The position numbers were made by a program, and so were the translations under genes. 38,020 nucleotides of DNA from Acidobacteriota bacterium (GTDB lineage Bacteria; Acidobacteriota; Terriglobia; Acidiferrales; UBA7541). Under the pieces are notes generated by a model. The model did no database searches, was not told the origin of the DNA, and worked only from the letters and a program-made list of their open reading frames with translations. The stretch's first letter is position 1. Every line of letters begins with the position of its first letter. Shown piece by piece: positions 25,177 through 33,264 of this stretch. Where the stretch lies: assembly GCA_021324935.1 (NCBI GenBank), contig JAJPIE010000018.1:1-38020 (forward strand), in the 5' to 3' direction.

Positions 25177-25812
25177 TCAGCGCTCCGTTTTCTTTGCCGC
25201 ATCGCTGCCGGTCCAGCGAAACATTTTCTCCTGGGGCAGGCCCGCTTGCGCCAGGACGCGGCAAACGTATTGCGTCACCAGATCGTCGATGGTTTTCGGC
25301 TGGTGATAAAAAGTGGGCATCACCGGCATGATCACCGCGCCGGCGGCCTGCGCGCGCAGCATGTTTTCGAGATGAATGCGATGGAACGGCGTGTCCCGTA
25401 CGCAGAGGATCAGCTTGCGGCCTTCCTTGAGCATCACGTCGGCCGCGCGGGCCACCAGGTCGTCGCACGTGCCGCAGGCGATCGAAGCGAGCGCGCCCAC
25501 GGTGCAGGGAATGACGATCATGGCATCGACGGAATAACTGCCTGAGGCGATCGAGGCGCCGACGTCCTTGTTGGGAATCATTTCGATTTTGCGCGGCGCA
25601 CGTCCGAGAATCCGGCTGGGAAGTTTCTTCAGGTCGCCGGAAGAGATCTGCAACTCCTCGGCAAATAAGCGCTGGCCCGTTTCGGTGACGACCAGGTGAA
25701 TTCGGGCCACGCGTGGATCATCTTCCAGCAGGGCAAGCGTTTTTTGCGCGAAGACGGCGCCGCTGGCTCCGGTGACGCCGACGGTGACGATTTTCGCTTG
25801 TGCTTGGGGCAT
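25177..25812 (-). CDS. ubiX: flavin prenyltransferase (UbiX family)
   Basis: The start chosen is ATG 25812, which begins MPQAQAKIVTVGVTGASGA; a TTG 45 bases upstream is weaker. The product has 211 residues. The flavin-binding N-terminus VGVTGASGAVFAQ, the later IPCTVGALASIACGTCDDL and the R..PFHRIHLENM and MPTFYHQP segments match UbiX/Pad1. The enzyme adds dimethylallyl to FMN to make prenylated FMN, the cofactor of UbiD-type decarboxylases. In this operon it would supply the decarboxylase step of late menaquinone synthesis. The UbiD-type partner is not in the window. It heads the operon, divergent from larB. Confidence 0.92.
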   Translation of the reverse strand: MPQAQAKIVTVGVTGASGAVFAQKTLALLEDDPRVARIHLVVTETGQRLFAEELQISSGDLKKLPSRILGRAPRKIEMIPNKDVGASIASGSYSVDAMIVIPCTVGALASIACGTCDDLVARAADVMLKEGRKLILCVRDTPFHRIHLENMLRAQAAGAVIMPVMPTFYHQPKTIDDLVTQYVCRVLAQAGLPQEKMFRWTGSDAAKKTER

Positions 25813-25912
25813 GGAATTTGCGCGGATAGAAACAGTCTCGCAACGCCGTGTGGGCAAGTCAAGCGTAGTGAGCGCGCGGCAGGGATGTTAAGATGCCTTC
25901 CGGTCCAAAACC

Positions 25913-26668
25913 ATGAATGCCGAAGAAATCCTGCAGTTGCTGCATGCCGTCGACAAGAAAAACGTCTCGCCGGAGTCCGCGCTCGAGCGCCTGAAGCACA
26001 TGCCGTTCGAGGACATCGGCTTCGCCAAGGTGGACCACCACCGCGCTTTGCGGCAAGGCTATGCGGAAGTGATTTTCGGCAAGGGGAAAACGCCGGCGCA
26101 GGCGGCGCAGATTGCGAAAGCGATGCTGAGCAAGAAAGGTTCACGCCATAACGTGTTGATCACACGGGCGGACGCGAAAATGTTCGCGGCGGTGAAGCGC
26201 GTGGCGCGCGGAGCAAAGTTTCATCCGCTCTCCGGTGTGGTCACCATCGAGCGCTCGCTGGAGATTACCGGGAAAGGCACAATCGCGGTGGTTTCCGCCG
26301 GCACCAGCGACATTCCCGTGGCCGAGGAAGCCGTGCTGACCGCGCGCATGATGGGGAACCGCGTGACCGAGCTTTTTGACGTGGGCGTCGCCGGCATTCA
26401 CCGCCTGCTGGAACACCGCCGCGAACTGACCGAAGCGCGCGTGATCATCTGCGCGGCAGGCATGGAAGGAGCGCTGCCGAGCGTGGTGGGCGGATTGGTG
26501 GGCGTGCCGGTGATTGCCGTGCCCACCAGCACGGGCTACGGCGCGAGTTTTGGAGGGGCCGCCGCGCTATTGGGGATGCTGAATTCGTGCGCTTCGAACG
26601 TTACAGTCGTCAATATTGACAACGGCTTTGGCGCGGCTTGCGTGGCTTCCTGCATCAACCGGCTCTGA
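25913..26668 (+). CDS. larB: nickel pincer cofactor biosynthesis protein LarB
   Basis: This encodes 251 residues. After a helical N-terminal part ([43 protein letters not shown]) comes a PurE-like flavodoxin domain with [50 protein letters not shown] and the closing [10 protein letters not shown]. These are hallmarks of LarB, which carboxylates nicotinic acid adenine dinucleotide and splits its phosphoanhydride in building the Ni-pincer cofactor of lactate racemase-like enzymes. LarC and LarE are not in the window. ATG 25913 is the first start in frame; no strong ribosome site is visible. Confidence 0.93.
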   Translation: MNAEEILQLLHAVDKKNVSPESALERLKHMPFEDIGFAKVDHHRALRQGYAEVIFGKGKTPAQAAQIAKAMLSKKGSRHNVLITRADAKMFAAVKRVARGAKFHPLSGVVTIERSLEITGKGTIAVVSAGTSDIPVAEEAVLTARMMGNRVTELFDVGVAGIHRLLEHRRELTEARVIICAAGMEGALPSVVGGLVGVPVIAVPTSTGYGASFGGAAALLGMLNSCASNVTVVNIDNGFGAACVASCINRL

Positions 26669-26688
26669 GGTTCACGTGTCGGCCATCT

Positions 26689-26744
26689 GGTAGCGCCTGC
26701 ATCTTGCTGGCGAGCACGATGGCCGCCAGGATGGCGGCGCTACC
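26689..26744. repeat. REP-like long inverted repeat between convergent genes
   Basis: GGTAGCGCC (26689-26697) pairs with GGCGCTACC (26736-26744), and inside it GCCGCC-AGGAT-GGCGGC forms a second hairpin. The style, with GGTAGCGCC ends and a TGCATCTTGC-type interior, resembles dispersed palindromic elements of acidobacterial and other genomes. Its right end covers the TAG stop of the dehydrogenase at 26740. It may also serve as a two-way terminator for larB and the dehydrogenase. Only one copy is in this window. Confidence 0.6.
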
Positions 26745-27750
26745 GGCCCGCGTCCAACAGCACCTTTAGAACACCCGAGTGTTGCGCGTAAACGATGGCT
26801 TTCGGTGCATCACGAAGTGGAAAGGTGCGGGAGATGAGCGGAGTGGGATCCACTTTGCCGGCGCGGAGCAGGGAAATGGCTTTGGCAAATGGTCCGCAGC
26901 GCGAGCCAACCACGGTGATTTCCTTCACCACGATGGGCCAGGTCTCCACGGGGGCCGCGCCGTGAAACGTGGATTTCAGCAGCAGCGTGCCGCGCGGTTC
27001 GGTCATGTGCTGCGCGAGAGCCAGGCCCGTGGGAGAGCCTGTTGCTTCGACCACAAGCCGGAAGCGCTCGCTTACATGCTTCCAATCGCTTGCGCCACCA
27101 CGAACTTTCTTCGTGACAATGCCGCTGCGGCGCGCCAAGGCCAGCTTGCCGGCATGTTTGCCGGATAGAGTCACGCGCAATCCGGCGGCGCGCAGCACCA
27201 TGGCGATGAGTTGTGCCAGCTTTCCATCGCCGAGAACCGCGGCCGAAGAGAAATTCCGTACGTTCAGCTGTTCGAGAATCCTGCACGCGGCGGCCAGCGG
27301 TTCTATGAACACCGCTTTCTCGTCGCTGACTCCTGCGGGGACGAGATGCAGATTTTCCAGCGGCAAGGCCAGATATTCCGCGAATGCACCATCGTGCGCC
27401 ACGATGCCGAGCACGGTTCGCCGCGCGCAATGTGTTTTCAGGCCGCGCCGGCAGAACTCGCAAACGGGCTTGTAGCCATAGGCCGTGCAGGCGACGTTGA
27501 TTTCCCCGGCCACGCGCTTGCCCAGCCAGCGGCTGCGGATTTCCCGAGAAACGCCGGCGACCTCGACGATTTCGCCGACAAACTCGTGCCCCGGCGTCCC
27601 ACGGAACGCGTGGTAGCCGCGCAGAATTTCCACGTCGGTGTTGCAGACGCCCGCCAATCGCACGCGAATCCGCGCCCAACCAGGACGCAGCATCGGCAAC
27701 GGCTTGTCCGTCCGCTTCAGGGTTTTTTCTTTAACAACGAAGCTGAGCAT
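26740..27750 (-). CDS. zinc-dependent medium-chain alcohol dehydrogenase-like protein
   Basis: This encodes 336 residues. Zinc ligands are present: Cys36 in GVCNTDVE, His55-Glu56 in PGHEFVGE, Glu150 in FIEPLAAAC, and the structural-zinc cysteines 88, 97, 100 and 108 (CEFCRRGLKTHC). The Rossmann domain has VLGDGKLAQLIAMVL, a variant of GxGxxG with Asp-Gly-Lys. The arrangement is that of threonine/sorbitol-type dehydrogenases; the substrate cannot be assigned. Its ATG lies 34 bases inside the upstream coiled-coil gene, which suggests co-transcription with the RHH pair. The stop codon is formed within the REP-like repeat at 26689-26744. Confidence 0.88.
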   Translation of the reverse strand: MLSFVVKEKTLKRTDKPLPMLRPGWARIRVRLAGVCNTDVEILRGYHAFRGTPGHEFVGEIVEVAGVSREIRSRWLGKRVAGEINVACTAYGYKPVCEFCRRGLKTHCARRTVLGIVAHDGAFAEYLALPLENLHLVPAGVSDEKAVFIEPLAAACRILEQLNVRNFSSAAVLGDGKLAQLIAMVLRAAGLRVTLSGKHAGKLALARRSGIVTKKVRGGASDWKHVSERFRLVVEATGSPTGLALAQHMTEPRGTLLLKSTFHGAAPVETWPIVVKEITVVGSRCGPFAKAISLLRAGKVDPTPLISRTFPLRDAPKAIVYAQHSGVLKVLLDAGR

Positions 27751-27971
27751 GAGCGACTACTTTTCGGGCTTTCGGAAAGTTCTCGGCGGCGGGGAGCGGG
27801 TGCAGCCATGCGCTCGAGTAATTCAAATTTGGCTTCAAGACGATTCAAGCGAGAGTCCAGATCCTTGCAGGTGTGCGCCAGCTCTTTGACTTGATTCGTC
27901 AGGTTGTTGACATGGTCGTCAATCAGAACGATTTGCCGCAAAGCCTCGAATGCTTCGCGCGGCCAGCTCAC
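27717..27971 (-). CDS. small coiled-coil protein, partner of the RHH protein
   Basis: This encodes 84 residues, with no family recognised with confidence. After MSWPREAFEALRQIVLIDDH comes an amphipathic stretch with heptad spacing (VNNLTNQVKELAHTC, LDSRLNRLEAKFELLERM) that should form a coiled coil of about 40 residues, somewhat SlyX-like. The tail is basic and disordered. ATG overlaps the RHH stop by ATGA, and the 3' end overlaps the dehydrogenase by 34 bases. No catalytic residues are seen. A coupled RHH plus small partner looks like a toxin-antitoxin module, but the coiled coil is not a known toxin fold. Role is open. Confidence 0.65.
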   Translation of the reverse strand: MSWPREAFEALRQIVLIDDHVNNLTNQVKELAHTCKDLDSRLNRLEAKFELLERMAAPAPRRRELSESPKSSRSCSASLLKKKP

Positions 27972-28225
27972 TTGGATTTCCTGATGCTTTTCAAAACCGC
28001 GTCCACATACGCAATTGCTTCATCGAGCCGCTTGATGCTCCGTTTGGCGGATTCGTTGGCGGCACGGGCAAGCAAGGCGAGTTCATCTTCCGTCTTCGGC
28101 GGTATTTCCAGGTACAGGTCGACGGCATTGCGCACTTCCTGAGAAAACGAGCGGCCGCGTTTTTTTGCCCTCCGTGCGAGCCGTGCTTTTTGTTTCGGGT
28201 CGAGATGGATCAGCGCCGTTGCCAT
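27968..28225 (-). CDS. RHH (CopG/Arc-like) DNA-binding protein
   Basis: This encodes 85 residues from ATG 28225 with TAGGAGG upstream. Residues 3-40 fit a ribbon-helix-helix: strand TALIHLD, helix PKQKARLARRAKKRG, turn, helix FSQEVRNAVDLYLE. The C-terminal half is helical and charged (ELALLARAANESAKRSIKRLDEAI, AVLKSIRKSK) and may bind the coiled-coil partner encoded downstream with a 4-base overlap. Direct repeats in front of the gene suit autorepression. It is likely an antitoxin or transcription regulator of its own small operon. Confidence 0.78.
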   Translation of the reverse strand: MATALIHLDPKQKARLARRAKKRGRSFSQEVRNAVDLYLEIPPKTEDELALLARAANESAKRSIKRLDEAIAYVDAVLKSIRKSK

Positions 28226-28232
28226 ACGGCCT

Positions 28233-28252
28233 CCTATATCACACCTATATCA
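28233..28252 (-). promoter_or_regulatory. operator-like direct repeats before the RHH/coiled-coil operon
   Basis: The nonamer CCTATATCA occurs at 28233-28241 and 28244-28252, exactly 11 bp apart, one helical turn. It lies just upstream of the ribosome site. It contains ATATCACACCTAT, against ATATCACATCCTAT upstream of the PIN/RHH operon (from 19009). A -10-like TATGAT (minus strand) overlaps its right end, so a protein bound here would block transcription. Confidence 0.5.
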
Positions 28253-28273
28253 TACCATTTTGAGGCAAGGGCA

Positions 28274-29701
28274 TTAGCGCAGGGCCGCAAGCAGGGCCTC
28301 GCGCAAAGCAGTTTCCTGTTCCGGGAACACCGTACGCAGGTCAAGGATCAAGCGGTCGTCTTCAATGCGGGCGATCACCGGCGGCCCGCCCGCAGGGAGG
28401 CGCAGCCGCTCTTCGAGTTGGCTTGCCGAGTGACGCGCGCTGGCGATACGCAGCACCCGGGTGGGAAGCGATTGCGCGGGTGTAGAACCTCCGCCGACCA
28501 GCGAGCGGGCTTCGGCGATTTCGAGTTCGGCTTCGAGTTCGCCGGCTTGCTGAGAAAGAGCATCTCGAAAGGCCCTGGTCCGAGCGCCGATCTGTTCCGC
28601 CGTCAAGTGCATCATGCGCAGGGATGGAATTTCACTCCAAGCGCCGTGAAGATAGGCACGCAGAGTCGCCTCCATCGCGGCGATGGTTAGTTTGTCGACG
28701 CGCAGCGCGCGGAACAAGGGATGCCGCCGCACTTTTTGTACAAATTCTCTTTTCCCGGCGATGAGACCCGCCTGCGGGCCGCCCAGCAGTTTGTCTCCGC
28801 TGAAAAGCACCAGCGAAAAGCCGGCTTCCACGCTCTCGCGAGCGGTAGGTTCGTGAATGCCCGTGCCCGCCAGTTCGATGAGGCAACCCGATCCCAAATC
28901 CTCGACCACCGGCAGGCCAGTGCGCCGTCCAAGCGCGATCAGTTCCTCCACTCCGGGTTTCTCGGTGAAGCCGCTGACGGTGAAGTTCGAGGGGTGCACG
29001 CGCAGGATCACGCGCGTTTTTTCATTCAGCACATTCTCGTAGTCGGCGATGCGCGTGCGGTTCGTGGTGCCCACTTCGCGCAACACGGCGCCGCTCTGTT
29101 CCATGATTTCCGGGATGCGAAAGCCGTCGCCGATTTCGATCAGTTCGCCGCGCGAGACGATCACTTCGCCGCCACGTGCGAGCGCCGCCAGCGTCACCAG
29201 GACGGCGGCCGCGCAGTTGTTCACGACGATGGCCGCTTCTGCGCCGGTGAGTCGCTCAATCATCCGGGAAGTGTGTACATCGCGCTTTCCACGCGCGCCG
29301 GCCGCGACGTCGTATTCAAGATTCGAGTATTGTGTTGCGGTTTGCCGGAACTCCTCGAGAATGGCCGCAGGCAGGGGAGCGCGCCCGAGGTTGGTGTGGA
29401 GAATGACGCCGGTGGCGTTGATTACGCCACGCAGCGAAGGCGCCAACTCCTTATCCAGCGCGGTGACGATGCGCCGTTCGATCGATTCGCTGCTGAAATG
29501 GGTCTCCTCAATAGCCGCGCCGGATACAATTTCGCGGCGCAACTCCGCCAGGACTTCACGCACGACTTTCACCAGAAATCCGCGCTCGATCCGACGGCCC
29601 ATCGACGTCACGGCAGGGCGCAGCAACAGCTCATCCACCGATGGGAGTTGACGCAGCAGCGCCGTCTGCTGGGAAGCGGCAGGTTTTGCCCGTTCGCTCA
29701 T
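28274..29701 (-). CDS. selA: L-seryl-tRNA(Sec) selenium transferase
   Basis: The start chosen is ATG 29701 (MSERAKPAASQQTALLRQLP), as expected for SelA; the open frame extends further but lacks homology-like sequence. The product has 475 residues. Features: PSVDELLL, VINATGVILHTNLGRAPL, the SNLEYDVAAGARGKRD segment, VNNCAAAVLVTLAALA, and the pyridoxal-phosphate lysine Lys304 in LFSGDKLLGGPQAGL. SelA converts Ser-tRNA(Sec) to Sec-tRNA(Sec) with selenophosphate. Its presence implies that selenoproteins are made; selB, selD and the tRNA(Sec) gene are not in this window. The ~160 bp upstream are shared with the divergent gene at 29865. Confidence 0.95.
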   Translation of the reverse strand: MSERAKPAASQQTALLRQLPSVDELLLRPAVTSMGRRIERGFLVKVVREVLAELRREIVSGAAIEETHFSSESIERRIVTALDKELAPSLRGVINATGVILHTNLGRAPLPAAILEEFRQTATQYSNLEYDVAAGARGKRDVHTSRMIERLTGAEAAIVVNNCAAAVLVTLAALARGGEVIVSRGELIEIGDGFRIPEIMEQSGAVLREVGTTNRTRIADYENVLNEKTRVILRVHPSNFTVSGFTEKPGVEELIALGRRTGLPVVEDLGSGCLIELAGTGIHEPTARESVEAGFSLVLFSGDKLLGGPQAGLIAGKREFVQKVRRHPLFRALRVDKLTIAAMEATLRAYLHGAWSEIPSLRMMHLTAEQIGARTRAFRDALSQQAGELEAELEIAEARSLVGGGSTPAQSLPTRVLRIASARHSASQLEERLRLPAGGPPVIARIEDDRLILDLRTVFPEQETALREALLAALR

Positions 29702-29812
29702 GCCGCCATTGGAGCACAGGCGGGAATCCCCCGCAATCGGCACTGTTCGAATGGGCAGTTGTCTTGCTGCCGCCGGCCGTTGTTTCATCCGTAGCCGGAG
29801 GCGGCCGGGGCG

Positions 29813-29841
29813 TTGACGACCGGCAAGGTCGCCCCTAGGAT
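29813..29841 (+). promoter_or_regulatory. sigma70-type promoter for the gene at 29865
   Basis: TTGACG (29813-29818) and TAGGAT (29836-29841) are separated by 17 bases, close to consensus. Transcription would start near 29848, about 17 bases before the ATG at 29865, and GGAG lies between. Confidence 0.5.
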
Positions 29842-29864
29842 AAGGCGACGGAGATTCCAAGCGC

Positions 29865-30476
29865 ATGGCCACCATTGACGAGGAACTCGCGCAGCTTGAG
29901 CGGGACATCCGGCAGCTCAAGATCGAGTACGACATGTACTTTGGGGGCGGCCGCAAGCGCCCGCCCAGCGAAATTGAGTGGCGCATTGAGACGATCGTCA
30001 AGCGGTATTCGGAGCGGGGCGGGGAGTTGAAATACACGCAGCGATTCCGCTTCACCAACCTTACGCAGACCTACGCCAAATACAAAGAGGTGTTCCGCAA
30101 GCGGTTGGCGCAACGCGAAGAGGGAAAAATCGAGCGGCACTTCGGCGCGGCAGCCAAGGCCATCGAGGCCGAGCGCGCAAAGGCGCAGATGGCGGCCGGC
30201 GGAGGGGCTTCGGCCCGGGAAACGCCCAAGACGTTCCGGGTGACGTGTGTTGCTCCGGAAAAGGAAGGCGAGAAAGTCCAGCAACTCTACGAAGCCTTTG
30301 CAAGCGCCAAGAAGGAAGCGGGCGAGGAGATGGGCAAGATGACGCGCTCGGCCTTCAACGAATTCGTGCGCAAGAAAACGAAGGATCTGCAGTCGCAGAA
30401 GAACTGCCGCGAAGTGGAATACGTGGTCGAAACGGTAGGTGGCCAGGTAAAGCTGAAAGCCCTCGTGAAGTCCTGA
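29865..30476 (+). CDS. MXAN_5187 C-terminal-domain-like protein
   Basis: This encodes 203 residues, highly charged and mostly helical. The N-terminal part (TIDEELAQLERDIRQLKIEY, DMYFGGGRKRPPSEIEWRIE, FRFTNLTQTYAKYKEVFRK) matches my recollection of the MXAN_5187 C-terminal domain found in myxobacteria and acidobacteria. An alanine-rich linker follows. Residues 120-203 (VQQLYEAFASAKKEAGEEMG, FNEFVRKKTKDLQSQ, CREVEYVVETVGGQVKLKAL) form a second small unit. No catalytic or membrane feature is seen. The function of the family is unknown. It is followed 91 bp later by purH on the same strand. Confidence 0.7.
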   Translation: MATIDEELAQLERDIRQLKIEYDMYFGGGRKRPPSEIEWRIETIVKRYSERGGELKYTQRFRFTNLTQTYAKYKEVFRKRLAQREEGKIERHFGAAAKAIEAERAKAQMAAGGGASARETPKTFRVTCVAPEKEGEKVQQLYEAFASAKKEAGEEMGKMTRSAFNEFVRKKTKDLQSQKNCREVEYVVETVGGQVKLKALVKS

Positions 30477-30567
30477 TTTTTCAAGGAGATTTTTCCCACA
30501 GAAGCGCGTTTCCGGAATTTTGCGCGTCCGCGTAAACTAATGGGTTCTTTCCAACTTGGGAGGCGAC

Positions 30568-32139
30568 ATGGGCGTGGAGCGCGCGCTGCTCAGCGTATAT
30601 GACAAGACCGGCATTGTGGAGTTCGCCCGCCGGCTGGCCAAACTCAACATCGAAATCCTTTCCACCGGCGGCACTTCGAAGCTATTGAGGGAATCGGGCG
30701 TTCCGGTGAGAGACGTGTCGGACTTCACCAAGTGGCCGGAAATGCTGGGCGGGCGGGTGAAGACGTTGCATCCGAAAGTGCACGGCGGGCTGCTCTACCG
30801 CCGGCACAACGCCGACGACCTGAAGCAGGCCAAAGAACACGGTATTGCGCCGATCGACCTGGTGGTTGTGAATCTCTATCCGTTCGAAGCGACCGCGGCC
30901 AAGGAATATCTTTCCCCGGAGGAGCTGATCGAAAACATCGATATCGGCGGCCCGACGATGCTGCGCTCCGCGGCGAAAAATTTTGTGAGCGTCACGGTGG
31001 TAACCGATCCGGCGGATTACCCGCGCGTCGCGGATGCGCTGGAAGCAAATCGCGGAACGCCGCTGGCGCTGCGGCTGGAGCTTGCCCGCAAAGTGTTTGC
31101 CATGACTTCGCGCTACGACGGCGTGATCACCATGAATCTGGAACGCCTGGCCTTGCAAGGCGACCAGATGGAAGTGCAGCTCAAGAGCGGCCTGACCGAG
31201 CGCGTATACTTGGCGTTGCGCCGCAAGCAGGAACTCCGCTACGGCGAGAATCCGCACCAGGCCGCGGCGCTCTATATTCCCGCCGGGCATCCGGCCACGG
31301 GGCTGGCCGCCGCGAAGCAGCTTCAAGGCAAGGAACTTTCTTATAACAATTATGTGGATCTGGAAGCGGCGCGGAGCCTGGTGGCGGAATTCGAAGGGCC
31401 CGCGGCAGTGATCATCAAACACAACAATCCCTGCGGCGCGGCGGAGCAGCCGACGCTGCTCGATGCGTACGTGAGGGCGCTGGCCGGCGATCCCGTCTCC
31501 GCGTTCGGCGGCGTGCTGGCATTCAATCACATTGTGGACGCGCTGACGGCGGAAGAAGTGGCCAAACTCTTCGTGGAATGCATCGCGGCGCCGGGGTTTG
31601 CGGATCGCGCACAGGAAATTTTCGCGGCCAAGAAAAATCTCCGGCTGCTGCAATTACCGCAACGCGGGCTGGAACACGATAAGGAACTCCAATTCAAGCG
31701 AATTTCCGGCGGCATGCTGATTCAGCAGCCGGATCTGGGCACGCTGAAGGACAAGGAGCTCAAGGTCGTCACCAAGCGCGAGCCCACGGCGGCTGAATTG
31801 GCGGATTTAAAGTTTGCCTGGAAGGTCTGCAAGCACGTGAAATCAAATGCGATTGTGTTCGCTAAAGACCGAGCGACGGTGGGCGTCGGCGCCGGCCAGA
31901 TGAGCCGCGTGGACTCCGTAAAAATCGCGGTGATGAAGGCACAGTCGCCCTTGAAGGGCACGGTGGTGGCGTCGGATGCGTTCTTCCCTTTCCCGGACGG
32001 CGTGGAAGAAGCGGCCAAGGCGGGCGCGACGGCGGTGATTCAACCGGGAGGTTCGGTGAAGGACGCCGAAGTCATCGCCACGGCGGACCGGCTGGGGTTA
32101 GCAATGCTTTTCACCAACATGCGCCACTTCCTGCACTGA
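30568..32139 (+). CDS. purH: bifunctional AICAR transformylase / IMP cyclohydrolase
   Basis: ATG 30568 follows GGGAGG; the product has 523 residues, normal length. The N-terminal MGS-like domain (ALLSVYDKTGIVEFARRLA, STGGTSKLLRESGVPVRDVS, GGRVKTLHPKVHGGLLYRR) performs IMP cyclohydrolase. The C-terminal AICARFT domain holds YGENPHQAAALY, IIKHNNPCGAA, PVSAFGG and KSNAIVFAKD with GVGAGQMSRVDS. Together they carry out the last two steps of purine synthesis, with 10-formyl-THF as donor. Its stop lies 6 bases from the acr3 stop, tail to tail, with no visible terminator between. Housekeeping gene. Confidence 0.97.
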   Translation: MGVERALLSVYDKTGIVEFARRLAKLNIEILSTGGTSKLLRESGVPVRDVSDFTKWPEMLGGRVKTLHPKVHGGLLYRRHNADDLKQAKEHGIAPIDLVVVNLYPFEATAAKEYLSPEELIENIDIGGPTMLRSAAKNFVSVTVVTDPADYPRVADALEANRGTPLALRLELARKVFAMTSRYDGVITMNLERLALQGDQMEVQLKSGLTERVYLALRRKQELRYGENPHQAAALYIPAGHPATGLAAAKQLQGKELSYNNYVDLEAARSLVAEFEGPAAVIIKHNNPCGAAEQPTLLDAYVRALAGDPVSAFGGVLAFNHIVDALTAEEVAKLFVECIAAPGFADRAQEIFAAKKNLRLLQLPQRGLEHDKELQFKRISGGMLIQQPDLGTLKDKELKVVTKREPTAAELADLKFAWKVCKHVKSNAIVFAKDRATVGVGAGQMSRVDSVKIAVMKAQSPLKGTVVASDAFFPFPDGVEEAAKAGATAVIQPGGSVKDAEVIATADRLGLAMLFTNMRHFLH

Positions 32140-32145
32140 GAGCCG

Positions 32146-33264
32146 CTAGTTTGACGTTTCTGAAAGTGGCGCCGGACTCCATGCGAACCAATGCCGCGTG
32201 CGGTTGCACACCCTGCACACCGACAGCATGACGGGCACCTCAATGAGCACACCCACGACCGTGGCAAGCGCCGCGCCGGATCCCGCTCCAAACAGCGCAA
32301 TGGATGTAGCGACCGCAAGCTCGAAGAAATTGCTTGCGCCGATCAGCGCTCCGGGCGCGGCCACCCGGTGCTCGACACGAAAGAACCGCATCAGTCCATA
32401 GGCGAGCGCGGAATTGAAATAAACCTGAAGGAGAAGCGGCACGGCGATCAGCAGGACGTGCAGAAACTTGCCCGTCAGATTGTCTGCCTGAAATGCAAAG
32501 ATCAAGACCAACGTAACCAGCAGCGCCAGAATAGTGACCGGAGAAAACCTGGGTAGTATCACGCTTTCAAAATAATCCTTCCCCTTCCGATGAATGAACA
32601 GGGCGCGCAGCGCGGCGCCGATCACCAGGGGAATCACAATGAAGGCCAGAACCGATTGGAAGAGCACGGCAAAGGGCACGGAAAGCGAGGAGGCCCCGCT
32701 TACCAGGAAGCGGACGATGGGGGCAAAAAGAAAGAGCATGATCAGGTCGTTCAAGGAAACTTGCACCAAAGTGTAGGCGGGGTCCCCATCCGTAAGGTAA
32801 CTCCAGACAAAAACCATGGCGGTGCACGGGGCGGCAGCGAGGATGATGGTTCCGGCGATGTACTGATCGGCTTCCAGCGCGGAAATCCAGGGCGAGAAAA
32901 TATGGCGGAAGAAGAGCCAGGCAATCAAGGCCATCGAGAAGGGTTTTACCAGCCAGTTGACGAACAAAGTGATTAGCACTCCCGCGGGCCTCTTGCCGAC
33001 CGCTCGAATCGCGGTGAAATCCACCTTCATCATCATCGGGATAATCATCAGCCAAATGAAAATCGCGATGGGCAGGTTGATCTGGCTGCCCTTCCCGAAT
33101 TCCAGATTTCGAACCAGTCGCGTCATGTCCGGGAAAAATCTCCCGAGCAGCACGCCTGAAATCATGCACAGCCCCACCCAAGCGCTCAGGAAGCGCTCGA
33201 AAAATCCAAGGTCCGCCGCCGAATGTTCGCCGGCACGAAGACCGGAAGAATTCGGCGTACTCAT
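32146..33264 (-). CDS. acr3: arsenite efflux transporter, ACR3 family
   Basis: The product has 372 residues from ATG 33264, which overlaps the arsC stop by ATGA. Ten hydrophobic helices are predicted. The key ACR3 residues are visible: Cys147 in AAAPCTAMVFVWSYL and Glu315 in GASNFFELAVATS. These differ from the ArsB family, so the symbol acr3 is preferred. It exports arsenite across the inner membrane, driven by the proton gradient, and is the last gene of the ars operon. It ends tail to tail with purH. Confidence 0.95.
   Translation of the reverse strand: MSTPNSSGLRAGEHSAADLGFFERFLSAWVGLCMISGVLLGRFFPDMTRLVRNLEFGKGSQINLPIAIFIWLMIIPMMMKVDFTAIRAVGKRPAGVLITLFVNWLVKPFSMALIAWLFFRHIFSPWISALEADQYIAGTIILAAAPCTAMVFVWSYLTDGDPAYTLVQVSLNDLIMLFLFAPIVRFLVSGASSLSVPFAVLFQSVLAFIVIPLVIGAALRALFIHRKGKDYFESVILPRFSPVTILALLVTLVLIFAFQADNLTGKFLHVLLIAVPLLLQVYFNSALAYGLMRFFRVEHRVAAPGALIGASNFFELAVATSIALFGAGSGAALATVVGVLIEVPVMLSVCRVCNRTRHWFAWSPAPLSETSN

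Noticed and set aside
29702..30058. N-terminal extension of selA
   Set aside because: It overlaps the divergent gene at 29865, shows no SelA-like sequence, and the ATG at 29701 gives the normal N-terminus.
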